Positions 23,708 through 33,490 of a DNA stretch of 49,864 nt are shown in pieces. Made by a program: the position numbers and the translations under genes. The first letter of the stretch is position 1, and every line of letters begins with the position of its first letter. Source of the DNA: Desulfobulbus sp. GTDB taxonomy: Bacteria > Desulfobacterota > Desulfobulbia > Desulfobulbales > Desulfobulbaceae. The notes beneath the pieces are model-generated. The model did no database searches and had not been told where the DNA came from. It was given only the letters and a program-made list of their open reading frames with translations. Location of the stretch: NCBI GenBank assembly GCA_028684915.1, contig JAQUEZ010000026.1, positions 1 through 49,864 of the forward strand. Direction: 5' to 3'.

Positions 23708-26596
23708 ATGCGCTCACTTTCCCGTGTGCTGCTCCATGTACTCTCACGGCAGCGATCGATTCGGTGGCACATCATCACCTTTTTTTCTCTGAGCACAGCC
23801 TTGGTGATCATGCTTGCCGGTGTGGGGATCTATCATTTTGTCTACCGCACTATGCGGGAGAACATGATGGAGAAATTGGCCGCCTCCACCCTTTCGGTCA
23901 AGGAAGTGGTGGAAAATGCGGCTCATCTCGCCATCCGCAACCATTTACAGACCATTGCCCGGGTCAATATCGATACCTTGCGATTTTTGGAGGAGCAGGT
24001 TCTGGCCGGTCACATGAACCGAGAGGCGGCCATGCACCAGGCTGCGCAAATTTTTCTCCATCAGCGCATCGGTGATCAGGGGTATGTCTATGTGGTGAAC
24101 AGTCTGGGACGAATTCAGGTACACCCGGTTGACTCCTTGGTCCAGGCCGATCTTTCTCATGAGTCCTTCATCCGGCAGCAGATGGGCCGCAAATCTGGTT
24201 TACTTGATTACTCCTGGGAAAATCCTGGAGAGGCGGAGCCGCGTCCCAAAACCTTGGCCATGGCCTATTTCCAGCCTTGGGACTGGATTGTCTCTGTGAC
24301 CAGTTACCAGTATGAGTTCAACTTCCTGGCCAGGGACCTGCGCCAAGGGTTGAAAGCGCACCATTTCGGTCGCACAGGCTATGCCTTTATTCTCAGTGGA
24401 TCCGGGAATGTCATTCTGCATCCCTGGTTGGTGGGCAATGTCCATACCGCAGGCAATCCGGCGGCTGAGGCCTTGTTCGTCCAAATGATGGCCCAAAAAA
24501 ATGGCCAGTTTGAATACAGCTGGCAGGACTGCACCACCACCGCTCCGCAACAGAAGATCGTCTTTTTCCATTATATTGCCGAGCTCGACTGGCTTGTCGC
24601 TTCCACGGTCTATGAAGAGGAGATCCTTGAGCCCCTGTTCAGGCTCGGGTGGATTATCGCCGGGATTGTGGTTTGTGCCCTGGTTCTGGTCATTCCCCTG
24701 GGACTCTCCCTGGGCAATATGATTACCCGGCCGCTGGCCCGATTGTCGGGGCAGATGGAACAGGCCAATGCCGGCGTTCTCGATGTCAGTGCCGAAGAGG
24801 ACGCTCTGGGCGAAATCGGTCAGCTCGGGCACCACTTCAACCGCTATATTGAGCGGCTGCGTTATTCCAACCGCAAGATTCTCGCGGAAATCAAGGAGCG
24901 GACCGCAGTCGAGCAGCAGTTGCTTATTTATCGCAACGCGGTGGAGCAGGCCCTGGAAGGGATTATTATCACCGACCCTGAGGCCAATATTCTTGCGGTC
25001 AACCGGGCCTTCAGTGAAATCACCTGCTACGGGGCGGCTGAGGTGCTCCAGCAAAATGTCCGCCTCTTGCAATCAGGACGGCATGATCGATTTTTTTATC
25101 AGCATCTCTGGGAAGAGTTGCTGCAAACGGGGCGCTGGAGCGGCGAGATCTGGAACCAGCGCAAGACAGGGGAGATATATCCGCAGATACTGAGTATCAG
25201 CGCCATTCGCGACCAGAACGAGGCGGTCACCCATTATGTGGGCCTGTTTCACGACATTAGCGAGCTCAAACTCAAAGAAGAGCACATTGTCCATCAGGCC
25301 TACCATGACAGCCTTACCGGATTGCCCAATCGGCGGCTGGCCATGGACCGGATCGAGGTTTCCATTGCCCATGTCCGTCGCGGCGGCACGAAGCTGGCCG
25401 TAGTGATTCTGGATTTGGATAACTTCAAAAACATCAACGACAGCCTCGGACATGCCAGTGGAGATATTCTGCTTTTACAGATGACCAACCGCTTGGTCGC
25501 CCAGGTGCGCGAAGAGGATACCGTGGCCCGGCTGGGCGGGGACGAATTTTTGTTGCTGATGGCGGCGATTAGTTCGGAGGAGGAGGTCATTTTTTTGATC
25601 AACCGACTCTTGAAGAGTCTGACCTCCCCGTTTCAGGTCGACGGCCATCAACTCTTTGTCAGTGCCAGTATCGGGGCCGCCTTTTTTCCTAGCGACGGTA
25701 CCAATGCTGAGACCCTGATCAAGCATGCCGATATTGCCATGTATCAGGCCAAATCACTGGGGAAAAAGAGTTATTGTCTCTTCACCTCCGATCTGAGCGA
25801 GCGGATTAGTTACCTGCGGCAGTTGGAAAACAACCTCCGCCTGGCGGTGACCAACCGTGAATTCACGGTCTATTTTCAGCCAAAAATCGACCCTTTTGCC
25901 AACCGGATCGTCGGGGCCGAAGCCTTGGTGCGCTGGCAACGTGGCGACGGCACCTTGGTGAGTCCGGCGGATTTTATTCCGCTGGCCGAGGAAACCGGGC
26001 TGATCGTTGCCGTGGGGGAACAGGTGCTGGAGCAGACTTGCGCTGTGCTCAGCTCCTTGAATGCTCAGGGACGGCACTCCCTTTCGATCTCGGTCAACCT
26101 TTCTCCCCTGCAGTTTATCCAGGCCAATCTGGTGGAACGGATTCTGGCTATTTTGAACCAATACCATGTGCCCAGCGAGCAGCTCGAACTCGAGATCACT
26201 GAAACCGCCATGATGAATAATCTGGCCAAAACTGTGGCGACCTTAAACGAGTTGGTCGCTGCCGGGCTCACCATTGCCATCGACGATTTCGGCACCGGGT
26301 ATTCCTCCCTGTCCTATCTTAAACGCTTTCCGATCAGGACGTTGAAAATAGACCGTTCCTTTGTTCGCGATATTACCGAAGACCCCAGCGATGCTCAGTT
26401 GGTGGAGACTATCATCCTCATGGCCCATAACCTGGGGATTACAGTGGTCGCGGAAGGGGTGGAGACCTCGGCACAGCTCGAATGGCTGAAAAACTGCAAT
26501 TGTGAACAGATCCAGGGGTTTTTCTACAGCAAACCTCTGCCTGCGGATGATTTTATCGGGTTTCTCGATCGGTTTCCCCAAAGTGGTGCGAATTGA
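23708..26596 (+). CDS. dCache-HAMP-PAS-GGDEF-EAL c-di-GMP protein
   Basis: A 962-residue membrane protein. TM1 covers about residues 20-45. A periplasmic double Cache-type region has two similar halves (GDQGYVYVVNSLGRIQVHP and GRTGYAFILSGSGNVILHP, each followed by a W-containing strand). TM2 is near 305-328, followed by HAMP, PAS, GGDEF and EAL. The GGDEF is intact (ARLGGDEF, with RxxD as REED just before), as is the EAL (AEALVRW, SVNLSPLQF, EITET, DDFGTGYSSLSYL, LKIDRSF, AEGVET). It can therefore both make and break c-di-GMP in response to an external small molecule. I chose the ATG at 23708, 19 bases after the small gene; an in-frame upstream start would overlap that gene. Confidence 0.93.
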   Translation: MRSLSRVLLHVLSRQRSIRWHIITFFSLSTALVIMLAGVGIYHFVYRTMRENMMEKLAASTLSVKEVVENAAHLAIRNHLQTIARVNIDTLRFLEEQVLAGHMNREAAMHQAAQIFLHQRIGDQGYVYVVNSLGRIQVHPVDSLVQADLSHESFIRQQMGRKSGLLDYSWENPGEAEPRPKTLAMAYFQPWDWIVSVTSYQYEFNFLARDLRQGLKAHHFGRTGYAFILSGSGNVILHPWLVGNVHTAGNPAAEALFVQMMAQKNGQFEYSWQDCTTTAPQQKIVFFHYIAELDWLVASTVYEEEILEPLFRLGWIIAGIVVCALVLVIPLGLSLGNMITRPLARLSGQMEQANAGVLDVSAEEDALGEIGQLGHHFNRYIERLRYSNRKILAEIKERTAVEQQLLIYRNAVEQALEGIIITDPEANILAVNRAFSEITCYGAAEVLQQNVRLLQSGRHDRFFYQHLWEELLQTGRWSGEIWNQRKTGEIYPQILSISAIRDQNEAVTHYVGLFHDISELKLKEEHIVHQAYHDSLTGLPNRRLAMDRIEVSIAHVRRGGTKLAVVILDLDNFKNINDSLGHASGDILLLQMTNRLVAQVREEDTVARLGGDEFLLLMAAISSEEEVIFLINRLLKSLTSPFQVDGHQLFVSASIGAAFFPSDGTNAETLIKHADIAMYQAKSLGKKSYCLFTSDLSERISYLRQLENNLRLAVTNREFTVYFQPKIDPFANRIVGAEALVRWQRGDGTLVSPADFIPLAEETGLIVAVGEQVLEQTCAVLSSLNAQGRHSLSISVNLSPLQFIQANLVERILAILNQYHVPSEQLELEITETAMMNNLAKTVATLNELVAAGLTIAIDDFGTGYSSLSYLKRFPIRTLKIDRSFVRDITEDPSDAQLVETIILMAHNLGITVVAEGVETSAQLEWLKNCNCEQIQGFFYSKPLPADDFIGFLDRFPQSGAN

Positions 26597-26683
26597 GGCT
26601 GATGGTGCCGCTTTACGTAGAAAGAAGATATAGACAACCGGGAGCTTGACTAGCCCCAATTCCAGCTTACTCAAGGAGGATAA

Positions 26684-28681
26684 ATGAACATTCGATCTAT
26701 CGGCTTTCGACTCATCGCCGGGGGCTGTGTGGCAGTAGCTCTGCCGCTGCTGGTGGTGGGGTTTCTTGCTGTGTCCAAATCTTCTACCGCACTCAGTGAG
26801 ACGGCCCGCAACAATGCCGCCTCTCAGGCGCATAATCTGGCGGCGCTGATCGAATCGACCCTGGATGCACAGTTGAAAACCGCTGCGGCCCATGCCGTGG
26901 ACACCAATGTCCGCCTAATCGGGGAAAAAATCAAGAAAGGAGGACTTGACGCCGCAACCGCCGATATTGCCCTACTACGGCAACAGATGAAAGACAAGTT
27001 CAAGCAACTTGATGCGAGTTACCTGGGCATCTTCGTCACCGACGACAAGGGCTACATGTACACCGGCGAACTGGCCAGCGGTGCGGAGTACAAAGGGGTC
27101 AATCTCTCGGACATGGATTATTTCCAGAAGGCAAAAAGCAGCGGCAAACCAGTGGCTGGCGAGGTAGTTCATTCCAAGGTGACCGGTGATGTTATTTACG
27201 TGCTCTGCGCCCCGATCACCTCACTCTCGGGTGAATTTCTCGGCATTTTTGGCCTGTCGCTCAGGGCAGAACCCCTGACCCAGCACGTGTCCAGCGTCAA
27301 GGTCGGAACGAGTGGCTATGCTTTTATGTGTAATAACAAAGGATTGATTATCGCCCATCCCAAAAAAGAGCTGGAGATGAAGCTTGACCTGACCACTTTG
27401 CCCGATATGGCGGACATCACCAAGGCTATGGTTGCGGGGAACCAGGGCGCATTGAATTATGTTTTCCGGGGCGTGCCTAAAATTGCCGGCTATGCTCCGG
27501 TCCCACTTAAAGGCTGGAGTGTTGCCGTGACCCAGGATGAGGCCGAGTTTCTAGCTGCTTCCAATTCCATCCGCAACAGTATCCTTTTGACCACGCTGGT
27601 GGCCACGGTTCTGGTCTGCGGCGTGGTACTGGTTTTTTCCCGTTCGATTACCCTGCCGTTGAAACAGGCGGTTGCCGGACTGCAGGATATCGCCCAGGGT
27701 GAGGGCGATCTGACCATGCGACTTCAGGTCACCTCACGCGATGAAATCGGTGAGTTGGCCCGTTGGTTTAATATTTTTATCGAAAAATTGCAGGGTATTA
27801 TAGGCGACATTGCGGGTAACACCCGCTCGATTGACGCCTCTTCCCAGGATCTGGCCAAGATCGCCACCGACCTTGCCAGCAGCTCCGACGATACCTCCCA
27901 TCGGGCTGACAGTGTGGCGGCAGCTGCCGAGGAGATGACCACCAACCTTAACAATGTGGCTGCGGCCATGGAGCAGTCCACGACCAATACCTCCATGGTG
28001 GCTAGTGCAGCCGAGGAGATGACCGCGACCATCGGCGAGATTGCCCATAATGCCCAAGAGGCCCACACCATCTCCTTGGCAGCGGTTCAACAGGCGGAAA
28101 CCACCTCAATACGTATGGCTGAGTTAGGTAAGGCCGCCCAAGCAATCGGCAAGGTTACCGAGGCGATAACGGAAATTTCCGAGCAGACCAACCTGCTGGC
28201 CTTGAATGCCACCATCGAGGCGGCTCGGGCCGGTGAGGCGGGTAAGGGCTTTGCAGTCGTTGCCAACGAGATCAAAGAACTGGCCAAGCAAACCGCGAGT
28301 GCCACCCAGGATATCAAAAAACAGATTGAAGAGGTCCAGGATACCACCGCCACCACGGTCCTGGAGATCAACCAGATCTCCGAGGTAATCAACAATGTGA
28401 ATGAGATCGTCAGTATTATATCGAGTGCGGTGGGCGAACAGAGTTCCGCCACCCAGGAGATTGCCAACAACATTGCCCAGGCTTCCCAGGGGATGTCCGA
28501 GGTTAACGAGAACGTCAATCAGAGTTCGGTGGTGGCGGCCTCCATTACTCAGGATATTGCCACGGTTAACTCTGCTTCCGCCGAGATCTCCGGTAGCAGC
28601 CGACAGGTGAAAAGCAGTGCCGATGATCTCCAGCGCCTGGCGACGACGTTGAAGTCTATCGTTGATAACTTCAAAATTTAA
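26684..28681 (+). CDS. Methyl-accepting chemotaxis protein with dCache sensor
   Basis: A 665-residue chemoreceptor. TM1 covers residues about 8-30. A periplasmic dCache domain follows ([53 protein letters not shown]). TM2 is near 303-325, followed by HAMP and a signalling hairpin with [20 protein letters not shown] and [16 protein letters not shown]. Many dCache receptors bind amino acids or organic acids, but no ligand can be named here. The C-terminus (VDNFKI) lacks a tethering pentapeptide, unlike the MCP beside cheR. AAGGAGGATAA gives a very strong ribosome site. It lies between a GGDEF-EAL gene and a hybrid kinase gene on the same strand. Confidence 0.95.
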   Translation: MNIRSIGFRLIAGGCVAVALPLLVVGFLAVSKSSTALSETARNNAASQAHNLAALIESTLDAQLKTAAAHAVDTNVRLIGEKIKKGGLDAATADIALLRQQMKDKFKQLDASYLGIFVTDDKGYMYTGELASGAEYKGVNLSDMDYFQKAKSSGKPVAGEVVHSKVTGDVIYVLCAPITSLSGEFLGIFGLSLRAEPLTQHVSSVKVGTSGYAFMCNNKGLIIAHPKKELEMKLDLTTLPDMADITKAMVAGNQGALNYVFRGVPKIAGYAPVPLKGWSVAVTQDEAEFLAASNSIRNSILLTTLVATVLVCGVVLVFSRSITLPLKQAVAGLQDIAQGEGDLTMRLQVTSRDEIGELARWFNIFIEKLQGIIGDIAGNTRSIDASSQDLAKIATDLASSSDDTSHRADSVAAAAEEMTTNLNNVAAAMEQSTTNTSMVASAAEEMTATIGEIAHNAQEAHTISLAAVQQAETTSIRMAELGKAAQAIGKVTEAITEISEQTNLLALNATIEAARAGEAGKGFAVVANEIKELAKQTASATQDIKKQIEEVQDTTATTVLEINQISEVINNVNEIVSIISSAVGEQSSATQEIANNIAQASQGMSEVNENVNQSSVVAASITQDIATVNSASAEISGSSRQVKSSADDLQRLATTLKSIVDNFKI

Positions 28682-28714
28682 GCGGTTCTGGCAGTCTAGA
28701 TCCTCAAGCCAATT

Positions 28715-31700
28715 ATGAACAAACAACCTAAATTGTTTAATTCAACCCGCAGGGCCAGTTATATGCTGGCCCTGTTCTGGTTGCTGCTCTGTGGAATAAT
28801 CTTTTGGACCTGTATTAATAAAGAGTTATCGGTAACCAAGGAAAGGGCGGGCCAAAGACTCGCTCTTATAGCCCAGGAAGATGTTGCGCAACTTACATCT
28901 TACCGACACCGAGTGCTGTGCGATGCGGCCACTCTCAGTCTTGATCCGCTGTTGGCTGCGGCGGTGGGGGCCTATATTACCGATGGGCAGCAGGAGGAAC
29001 TGGTAAGGGCCCGGTTGCAATTTTTGGGTCAACAAGGCAACTATCGAAGCATTCTTCTTTTGGATTCGGCAGGGATTCTTCGTTTACGCATCGCAGCTGC
29101 AGAGACACGAGCTGCGGTCGATATAGAGCAATTTTCGCAAACATCACCTGATTTCCAGCCATCCTTGGTGGCTTTGAATGATGTCCGGCAAAATTATCCC
29201 CCCCTCCTCGGGGGAGTGGCACCCCTTATTCATGTTGATCGACGACATGACCAGATATTGGCCAAGGTCGTTTTGCTTTCCGATTTTCCAAGGCTAAGAG
29301 CAGCTGGTTCCGACGCTGCGGGTTCTGTTTCGCAACAGCTGATCGTGGCCCCGAAGCAATCGCAACTCTTGCTCCTTGAGGAAGGCAAACGCTTGCCGGA
29401 GTCAATTTTCTCCCGTGAGGACCTTGTTACAGCAGCGCTCAGGGGCGAGGCCACGGTTGTCCGAGGGGTTGATTACCTAGGGAGAGATTCGTTAGCCGTG
29501 TCTCTCCACGTGCCAGACTCCGACTGGTCGGTCCTTGTTGTTCAGCCGGTATCGGCACTTATTCAGCTACGGAATTTTCGTGCCACCGGCGTATTGTTGT
29601 TTTGCTGGTTGGCCGGTAGCCTCGTGTTTTTTCGGGGGCACGTCCGTCGCCGTCGACACCTTGAAGCAATGGCCCAGAGCCGGGATTTTCAACACCGGTT
29701 GCAGCAACAGCAACACAATCTGCTGCACAACATCCATGACGGGATCTTGGTTGTTGATGGGAAGAATGTGATCCAGGAAATCAATCCGGTCGCCTGCCGT
29801 TTGAGCGGATGGAGTCGGGAGGAGGCGCTCGGTCGAGCGGTAGATGTGGTCATTTCGTTGATCGACGACAAGAGTGCCACCCTGATAACCCGGGAGGGCA
29901 AGGCGTTGAGTCTTGCCCTGAAAATTGCACCTAGCGCTGATGATGGCGCCGGGGAGCGAATTTTAATCTTTCGCGATCGAAGTGAAGAGTCCCTTGTCCA
30001 GCAGCGGGTGGAATCCCGGTTGCTGTTGCGTGAGTTTGCCTATACTCACGGGGTGCACGAACTGTTGCACCGGGCAATGCAGGAGTTGGCCACCCTGGTG
30101 GCGAGCCCCCGTGGATTCTGCTGCAGTCTGGATATCCCACTTTGTGCGGTTGCCGTGGAGCAGCCGGTGCAAACTGGTCAGGGAAAGTCTTGGAGTTGGT
30201 ACGATGCCGAGGGGGAACCGATCTGCAGCAGCCTGCAAGAATGGTTGCCGGATTTTCCCCCAGAGGTGTTGGTTGTCGAGCCACCCCTTGCTGGCGATCA
30301 AGCGCAGCCGCAAGAACCAGGGGCGAGTCAGGAGCAGGAATGTCGTTTTGGTCGGATGCGTGAAATACTTTTGCCCCTGCACCGAGCGGGACGTTTGGCG
30401 GCAATGATGGTGATCGCAGATAAGCCCGGTCCCTACACCACCGCCGATGTGGACACTGTGGTCCAGATGGGAGAATACATCTGGCGGTTGGTGGAGCAGA
30501 AACAGATGGAAGAGGCCTTGCTCGCCAGTGAACGGCGATATCGGACGCTCTACAGCAGCATGATGGATGCCTTTGTGGTCACCGATCTTAGCGGACGCAT
30601 CCGGGAATGCAACCAGGCCTATGCAGGTATGCTCGGCTTTACCCCGGAAGAATTGAAAGGTGCCGTGGCGCGCGATTTCACCCCAGAGAAATGGCGCGAA
30701 TATGAGCAGGAACATGTGCGCAAACAGCTGATGCACGGCGGCTGTTCAGACCTGTATGAAAAGGAGTATCGCCATCGGGACGGGAGGATATTCCCCGTGG
30801 AATTGCGCACCTATCTTCTGGTGAACAATGAGGGCCAACCCGAGGGGATGTCTGCGGTGGTCAGGGATATCTCCCGTCGCAAACAGATTCAGGAGGAGCA
30901 GGAAAAGCTGCGCGACCGCCTCAATCTGGCACAGAAGCTCGAGTCGGTCGGCCAGCTAGCGGGAGGTGTTGCCCATGATTTCAACAATATGCTCAGCGTG
31001 ATCATCGGCTTTGCCGAACTGGCCCTGCGGAGGATGGAGGTGCCAGAACCCTTGGATATGTATTTAAAAGAGATCGTCACTGCCGCCAAACGATCTGCCG
31101 ACGTCACTCGCCAGCTGCTCGTTTTTGCTCGCCAGCAAGCGATTGCCCCCAAGGTGCTTGATTTCAATGCCACCCTGGAAGGGATGCTGCGGATGCTGCG
31201 CCGCCTGATTGGCGAAAATGTTGAGTTGAGCTGGATGCCAGGCAAGGAGATCTGGCCGGTGAGGATGGATCCCACCCAGATCGATCAATTGTTGGCCAAT
31301 CTCTGCGTTAATGCGCGCGATGCCATAGGCGGGGTTGGCAAGATCACCATCGAAACCGACCGGGTCTCCTTTGACGAGGCCTACTGTTCCGAGCGAGGCG
31401 GTTTTATTCCCGGAGATTTTGTGGTGCTTGCGGTCAGTGATACCGGCGGCGGCATTGATCGGGCTATACTCGATAAGATTTTTGAGCCTTTTTTCACCAC
31501 CAAGGCAGTGGGACAGGGGACCGGGTTGGGGCTGGCGACGGTGTATGGCATTGTTAAACAGAATCAAGGCTTTATCAATGTCTATAGTGAGCCGGACCAT
31601 GGCACCACCTTTCGGGTTTACCTGCCCCGGTACCAAGGTAAGGCGGAACAGTGCGTCGGCTGTGATTCCCAGTCCTGTCCCATGGGGCAAGGTGAACTGA

Positions 31701-32056
31701 TTTTGGTCGTAGAGGACGAACCCGCTATGCTCACGCTTAACCAGACCCTGCTTGAACAGCTCAATTACAAAGTATTGACCGCCTCCAGGCCCGGAAAGGC
31801 CTTAATGGTGGCTCGGGAGTATGGGCGGGCGATCGATCTGGTGATGATCGATGTGATCATGCCGGAAATGAACGGACGCGATCTGGCCACCGCCATTGCC
31901 GAGTTCTGTCCCAAAGCGAAGGTTCTCTTTGTTTCCGGCTATACGGCCAATGTTATTATCCATCGGGGTGAACTGGAGGAAGGAACAAGTTTCCTGACCA
32001 AACCTTTTTCCACCGGCGAACTTGCCTGCAAGGTGCGGGAAACTCTAATGGGTTAA
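28715..32056 (+). CDS. Large hybrid histidine kinase (periplasmic sensor, PAS, GAF-like, PAS, HisKA, HATPase, REC)
   Basis: A 1113-residue sensor kinase. TM1 covers residues about 14-34. A periplasmic Cache-like sensor covers about 40-285, and TM2 about 290-308. Then come PAS (335-430), a GAF-like region (445-595), a second PAS (605-730), and the kinase core with the His in [19 protein letters not shown] (the HDFNN-type HisKA), DTGGGID and [14 protein letters not shown] short CVGCDSQSC linker joins a C-terminal receiver with phospho-acceptor in [13 protein letters not shown] and Lys in LTKPF. No Shine-Dalgarno is evident before the ATG. No partner regulator lies adjacent. The Cys-rich linker between kinase and receiver is unusual. 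Confidence 0.9.
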   Translation: MNKQPKLFNSTRRASYMLALFWLLLCGIIFWTCINKELSVTKERAGQRLALIAQEDVAQLTSYRHRVLCDAATLSLDPLLAAAVGAYITDGQQEELVRARLQFLGQQGNYRSILLLDSAGILRLRIAAAETRAAVDIEQFSQTSPDFQPSLVALNDVRQNYPPLLGGVAPLIHVDRRHDQILAKVVLLSDFPRLRAAGSDAAGSVSQQLIVAPKQSQLLLLEEGKRLPESIFSREDLVTAALRGEATVVRGVDYLGRDSLAVSLHVPDSDWSVLVVQPVSALIQLRNFRATGVLLFCWLAGSLVFFRGHVRRRRHLEAMAQSRDFQHRLQQQQHNLLHNIHDGILVVDGKNVIQEINPVACRLSGWSREEALGRAVDVVISLIDDKSATLITREGKALSLALKIAPSADDGAGERILIFRDRSEESLVQQRVESRLLLREFAYTHGVHELLHRAMQELATLVASPRGFCCSLDIPLCAVAVEQPVQTGQGKSWSWYDAEGEPICSSLQEWLPDFPPEVLVVEPPLAGDQAQPQEPGASQEQECRFGRMREILLPLHRAGRLAAMMVIADKPGPYTTADVDTVVQMGEYIWRLVEQKQMEEALLASERRYRTLYSSMMDAFVVTDLSGRIRECNQAYAGMLGFTPEELKGAVARDFTPEKWREYEQEHVRKQLMHGGCSDLYEKEYRHRDGRIFPVELRTYLLVNNEGQPEGMSAVVRDISRRKQIQEEQEKLRDRLNLAQKLESVGQLAGGVAHDFNNMLSVIIGFAELALRRMEVPEPLDMYLKEIVTAAKRSADVTRQLLVFARQQAIAPKVLDFNATLEGMLRMLRRLIGENVELSWMPGKEIWPVRMDPTQIDQLLANLCVNARDAIGGVGKITIETDRVSFDEAYCSERGGFIPGDFVVLAVSDTGGGIDRAILDKIFEPFFTTKAVGQGTGLGLATVYGIVKQNQGFINVYSEPDHGTTFRVYLPRYQGKAEQCVGCDSQSCPMGQGELILVVEDEPAMLTLNQTLLEQLNYKVLTASRPGKALMVAREYGRAIDLVMIDVIMPEMNGRDLATAIAEFCPKAKVLFVSGYTANVIIHRGELEEGTSFLTKPFSTGELACKVRETLMG

Positions 32057-32077
32057 AACATGGTTGGCCATGTCCGT

Positions 32078-33490
32078 TCAGTTCTGTTTGCGTTGCATTT
32101 CCCGATACACCGAGCGTGCCATGATGGCCAGTAAGCCTACTCCGGCAACCAGGACCACCCACAGGAGGATCCGCTGCCAGGGAAGGGGGGCTACCTGAGG
32201 CTGCAGTGCCTGTTCGCCGGCAAGTTGCGTGAGCGGGCCGGGAGTGATGCGATTGAGGTGCGAGTCACTTTCACTGCGCTGCAGGGCCGTCAGGATCAAG
32301 GCATCCTGGGTGGCATCGTCCGCCGTAACTTTGCTGCTGCCGAACGCCAGGGTGTAGGGCCCTGGTCCCCGGCCGAGAAAGACCAGTTCATCGGGTTGCC
32401 AGCCAAGTCTGAGTTGGGGCAGCAACTCCCGGTTTACCAGGGAATTGGATTTGGCCACACTCAACCGCCAAGAGCGATCGGTGTTGGTCGGGCAGGGGAG
32501 AAAGGGACTCGTGAGCAGGCTCCCCTGGAGATCCAGACGGTAAAAATCCCCACCCCCGATTCTGCGCCAGGGGGCCTTTGCCGTTGCTCGCGATTCAATC
32601 ACCACCCGGGCCAGGGAATTAGGTTGGGGAAAGGTGAGGTTAAGGGCCGTCACGCGAAATTTGGCCGGATTATGGTATTCGATCCGCCACCAACCCTCCT
32701 CGTTGAGTACCTGATCACTCTTCAGTTGCTGCCATTGCCACTGATCTGCCTTCATTGAGGGCCCACTTACTGCCGAAACAGCCGTTAACTTGAGCGGCTG
32801 GCGGCAATCCCGACACTCGAGTCGCAGGTAGGGTTGAACTGCCCCGGGCAGAGAAAAACTGCGCTGACTGACTTTGCCGCCGTTGTAGACGAGTTCCGCT
32901 AAAACCACCTTGTCGCGTACGGTTTGCCAATGGGCTAAATCACTGCTCTGGGAAACCTTCAGCGCGATCATTTCATTGGAAGTATTCTCCTCTTGCCAGG
33001 AAAGTTCCAGCGCCGTTGGAGCGGATTCATAGCCGTTGAGATCAAGAAGATAGGAATATCTGGTGATCGTACCTGCAGGTGATGCACCGTTTTGGATGGT
33101 GATGATGGAGCCGTCGCTGTGACGCTGCACCCGGACCGAGAGATCTGGGGAGGTATTGTGTTCATCGACGCGCAGGGGAAAGAAGGGGACCGGTTGGCGA
33201 ACCGGGATCTGGGGTGAATCATGACGACGGATCGCCTGGGGCACGGGCTGGCCTGCCCCGTTGAACACTTGGAGATCCCCCTGATCGCTGCGTTGCAACT
33301 CTAGGTACACCGTAAGCGGCAGGTCAAGCACATAGAGTCCGGTTGTATCGTTTACCGGCAAGCTGCAGCCGTAGGCGTAGTCGGCGAGGGAAGGCGCGGC
33401 CGCCCAAGCGGAGGGCGCCGAGCACAGGACAAGGCAGAGAGCGATCTGCGGCAGGAGAAGAGCGCGTTTACGAGGCATGGGGTGGCTCAT
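32078..33490 (-). CDS. DUF3999-family exported/membrane-anchored protein
   Basis: About 470 residues. The start is uncertain: the ATG at 33490 or 33478 (signal peptide MPRKRALLLPQIALCL... ending SAWAA) or a TTG at 33517. After the signal the protein is beta-rich, with a single C-terminal transmembrane helix (ILLWVVLVAGVGLLAIMARS) and a short basic tail. DUF3999 proteins are typically encoded directly after DUF2339 genes, and here the two reading frames overlap by up to about 20 bases. The pair is thought to form an envelope complex of unknown function. The gene converges on the hybrid kinase gene ending at 32056. Confidence 0.82.
   Translation of the reverse strand: MSHPMPRKRALLLPQIALCLVLCSAPSAWAAAPSLADYAYGCSLPVNDTTGLYVLDLPLTVYLELQRSDQGDLQVFNGAGQPVPQAIRRHDSPQIPVRQPVPFFPLRVDEHNTSPDLSVRVQRHSDGSIITIQNGASPAGTITRYSYLLDLNGYESAPTALELSWQEENTSNEMIALKVSQSSDLAHWQTVRDKVVLAELVYNGGKVSQRSFSLPGAVQPYLRLECRDCRQPLKLTAVSAVSGPSMKADQWQWQQLKSDQVLNEEGWWRIEYHNPAKFRVTALNLTFPQPNSLARVVIESRATAKAPWRRIGGGDFYRLDLQGSLLTSPFLPCPTNTDRSWRLSVAKSNSLVNRELLPQLRLGWQPDELVFLGRGPGPYTLAFGSSKVTADDATQDALILTALQRSESDSHLNRITPGPLTQLAGEQALQPQVAPLPWQRILLWVVLVAGVGLLAIMARSVYREMQRKQN

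Noticed and set aside
23273..26600. Complete RiPP biosynthetic cluster
   Set aside because: No modification enzyme, protease or dedicated transporter gene is present, so only the small precursor-like protein is reported.
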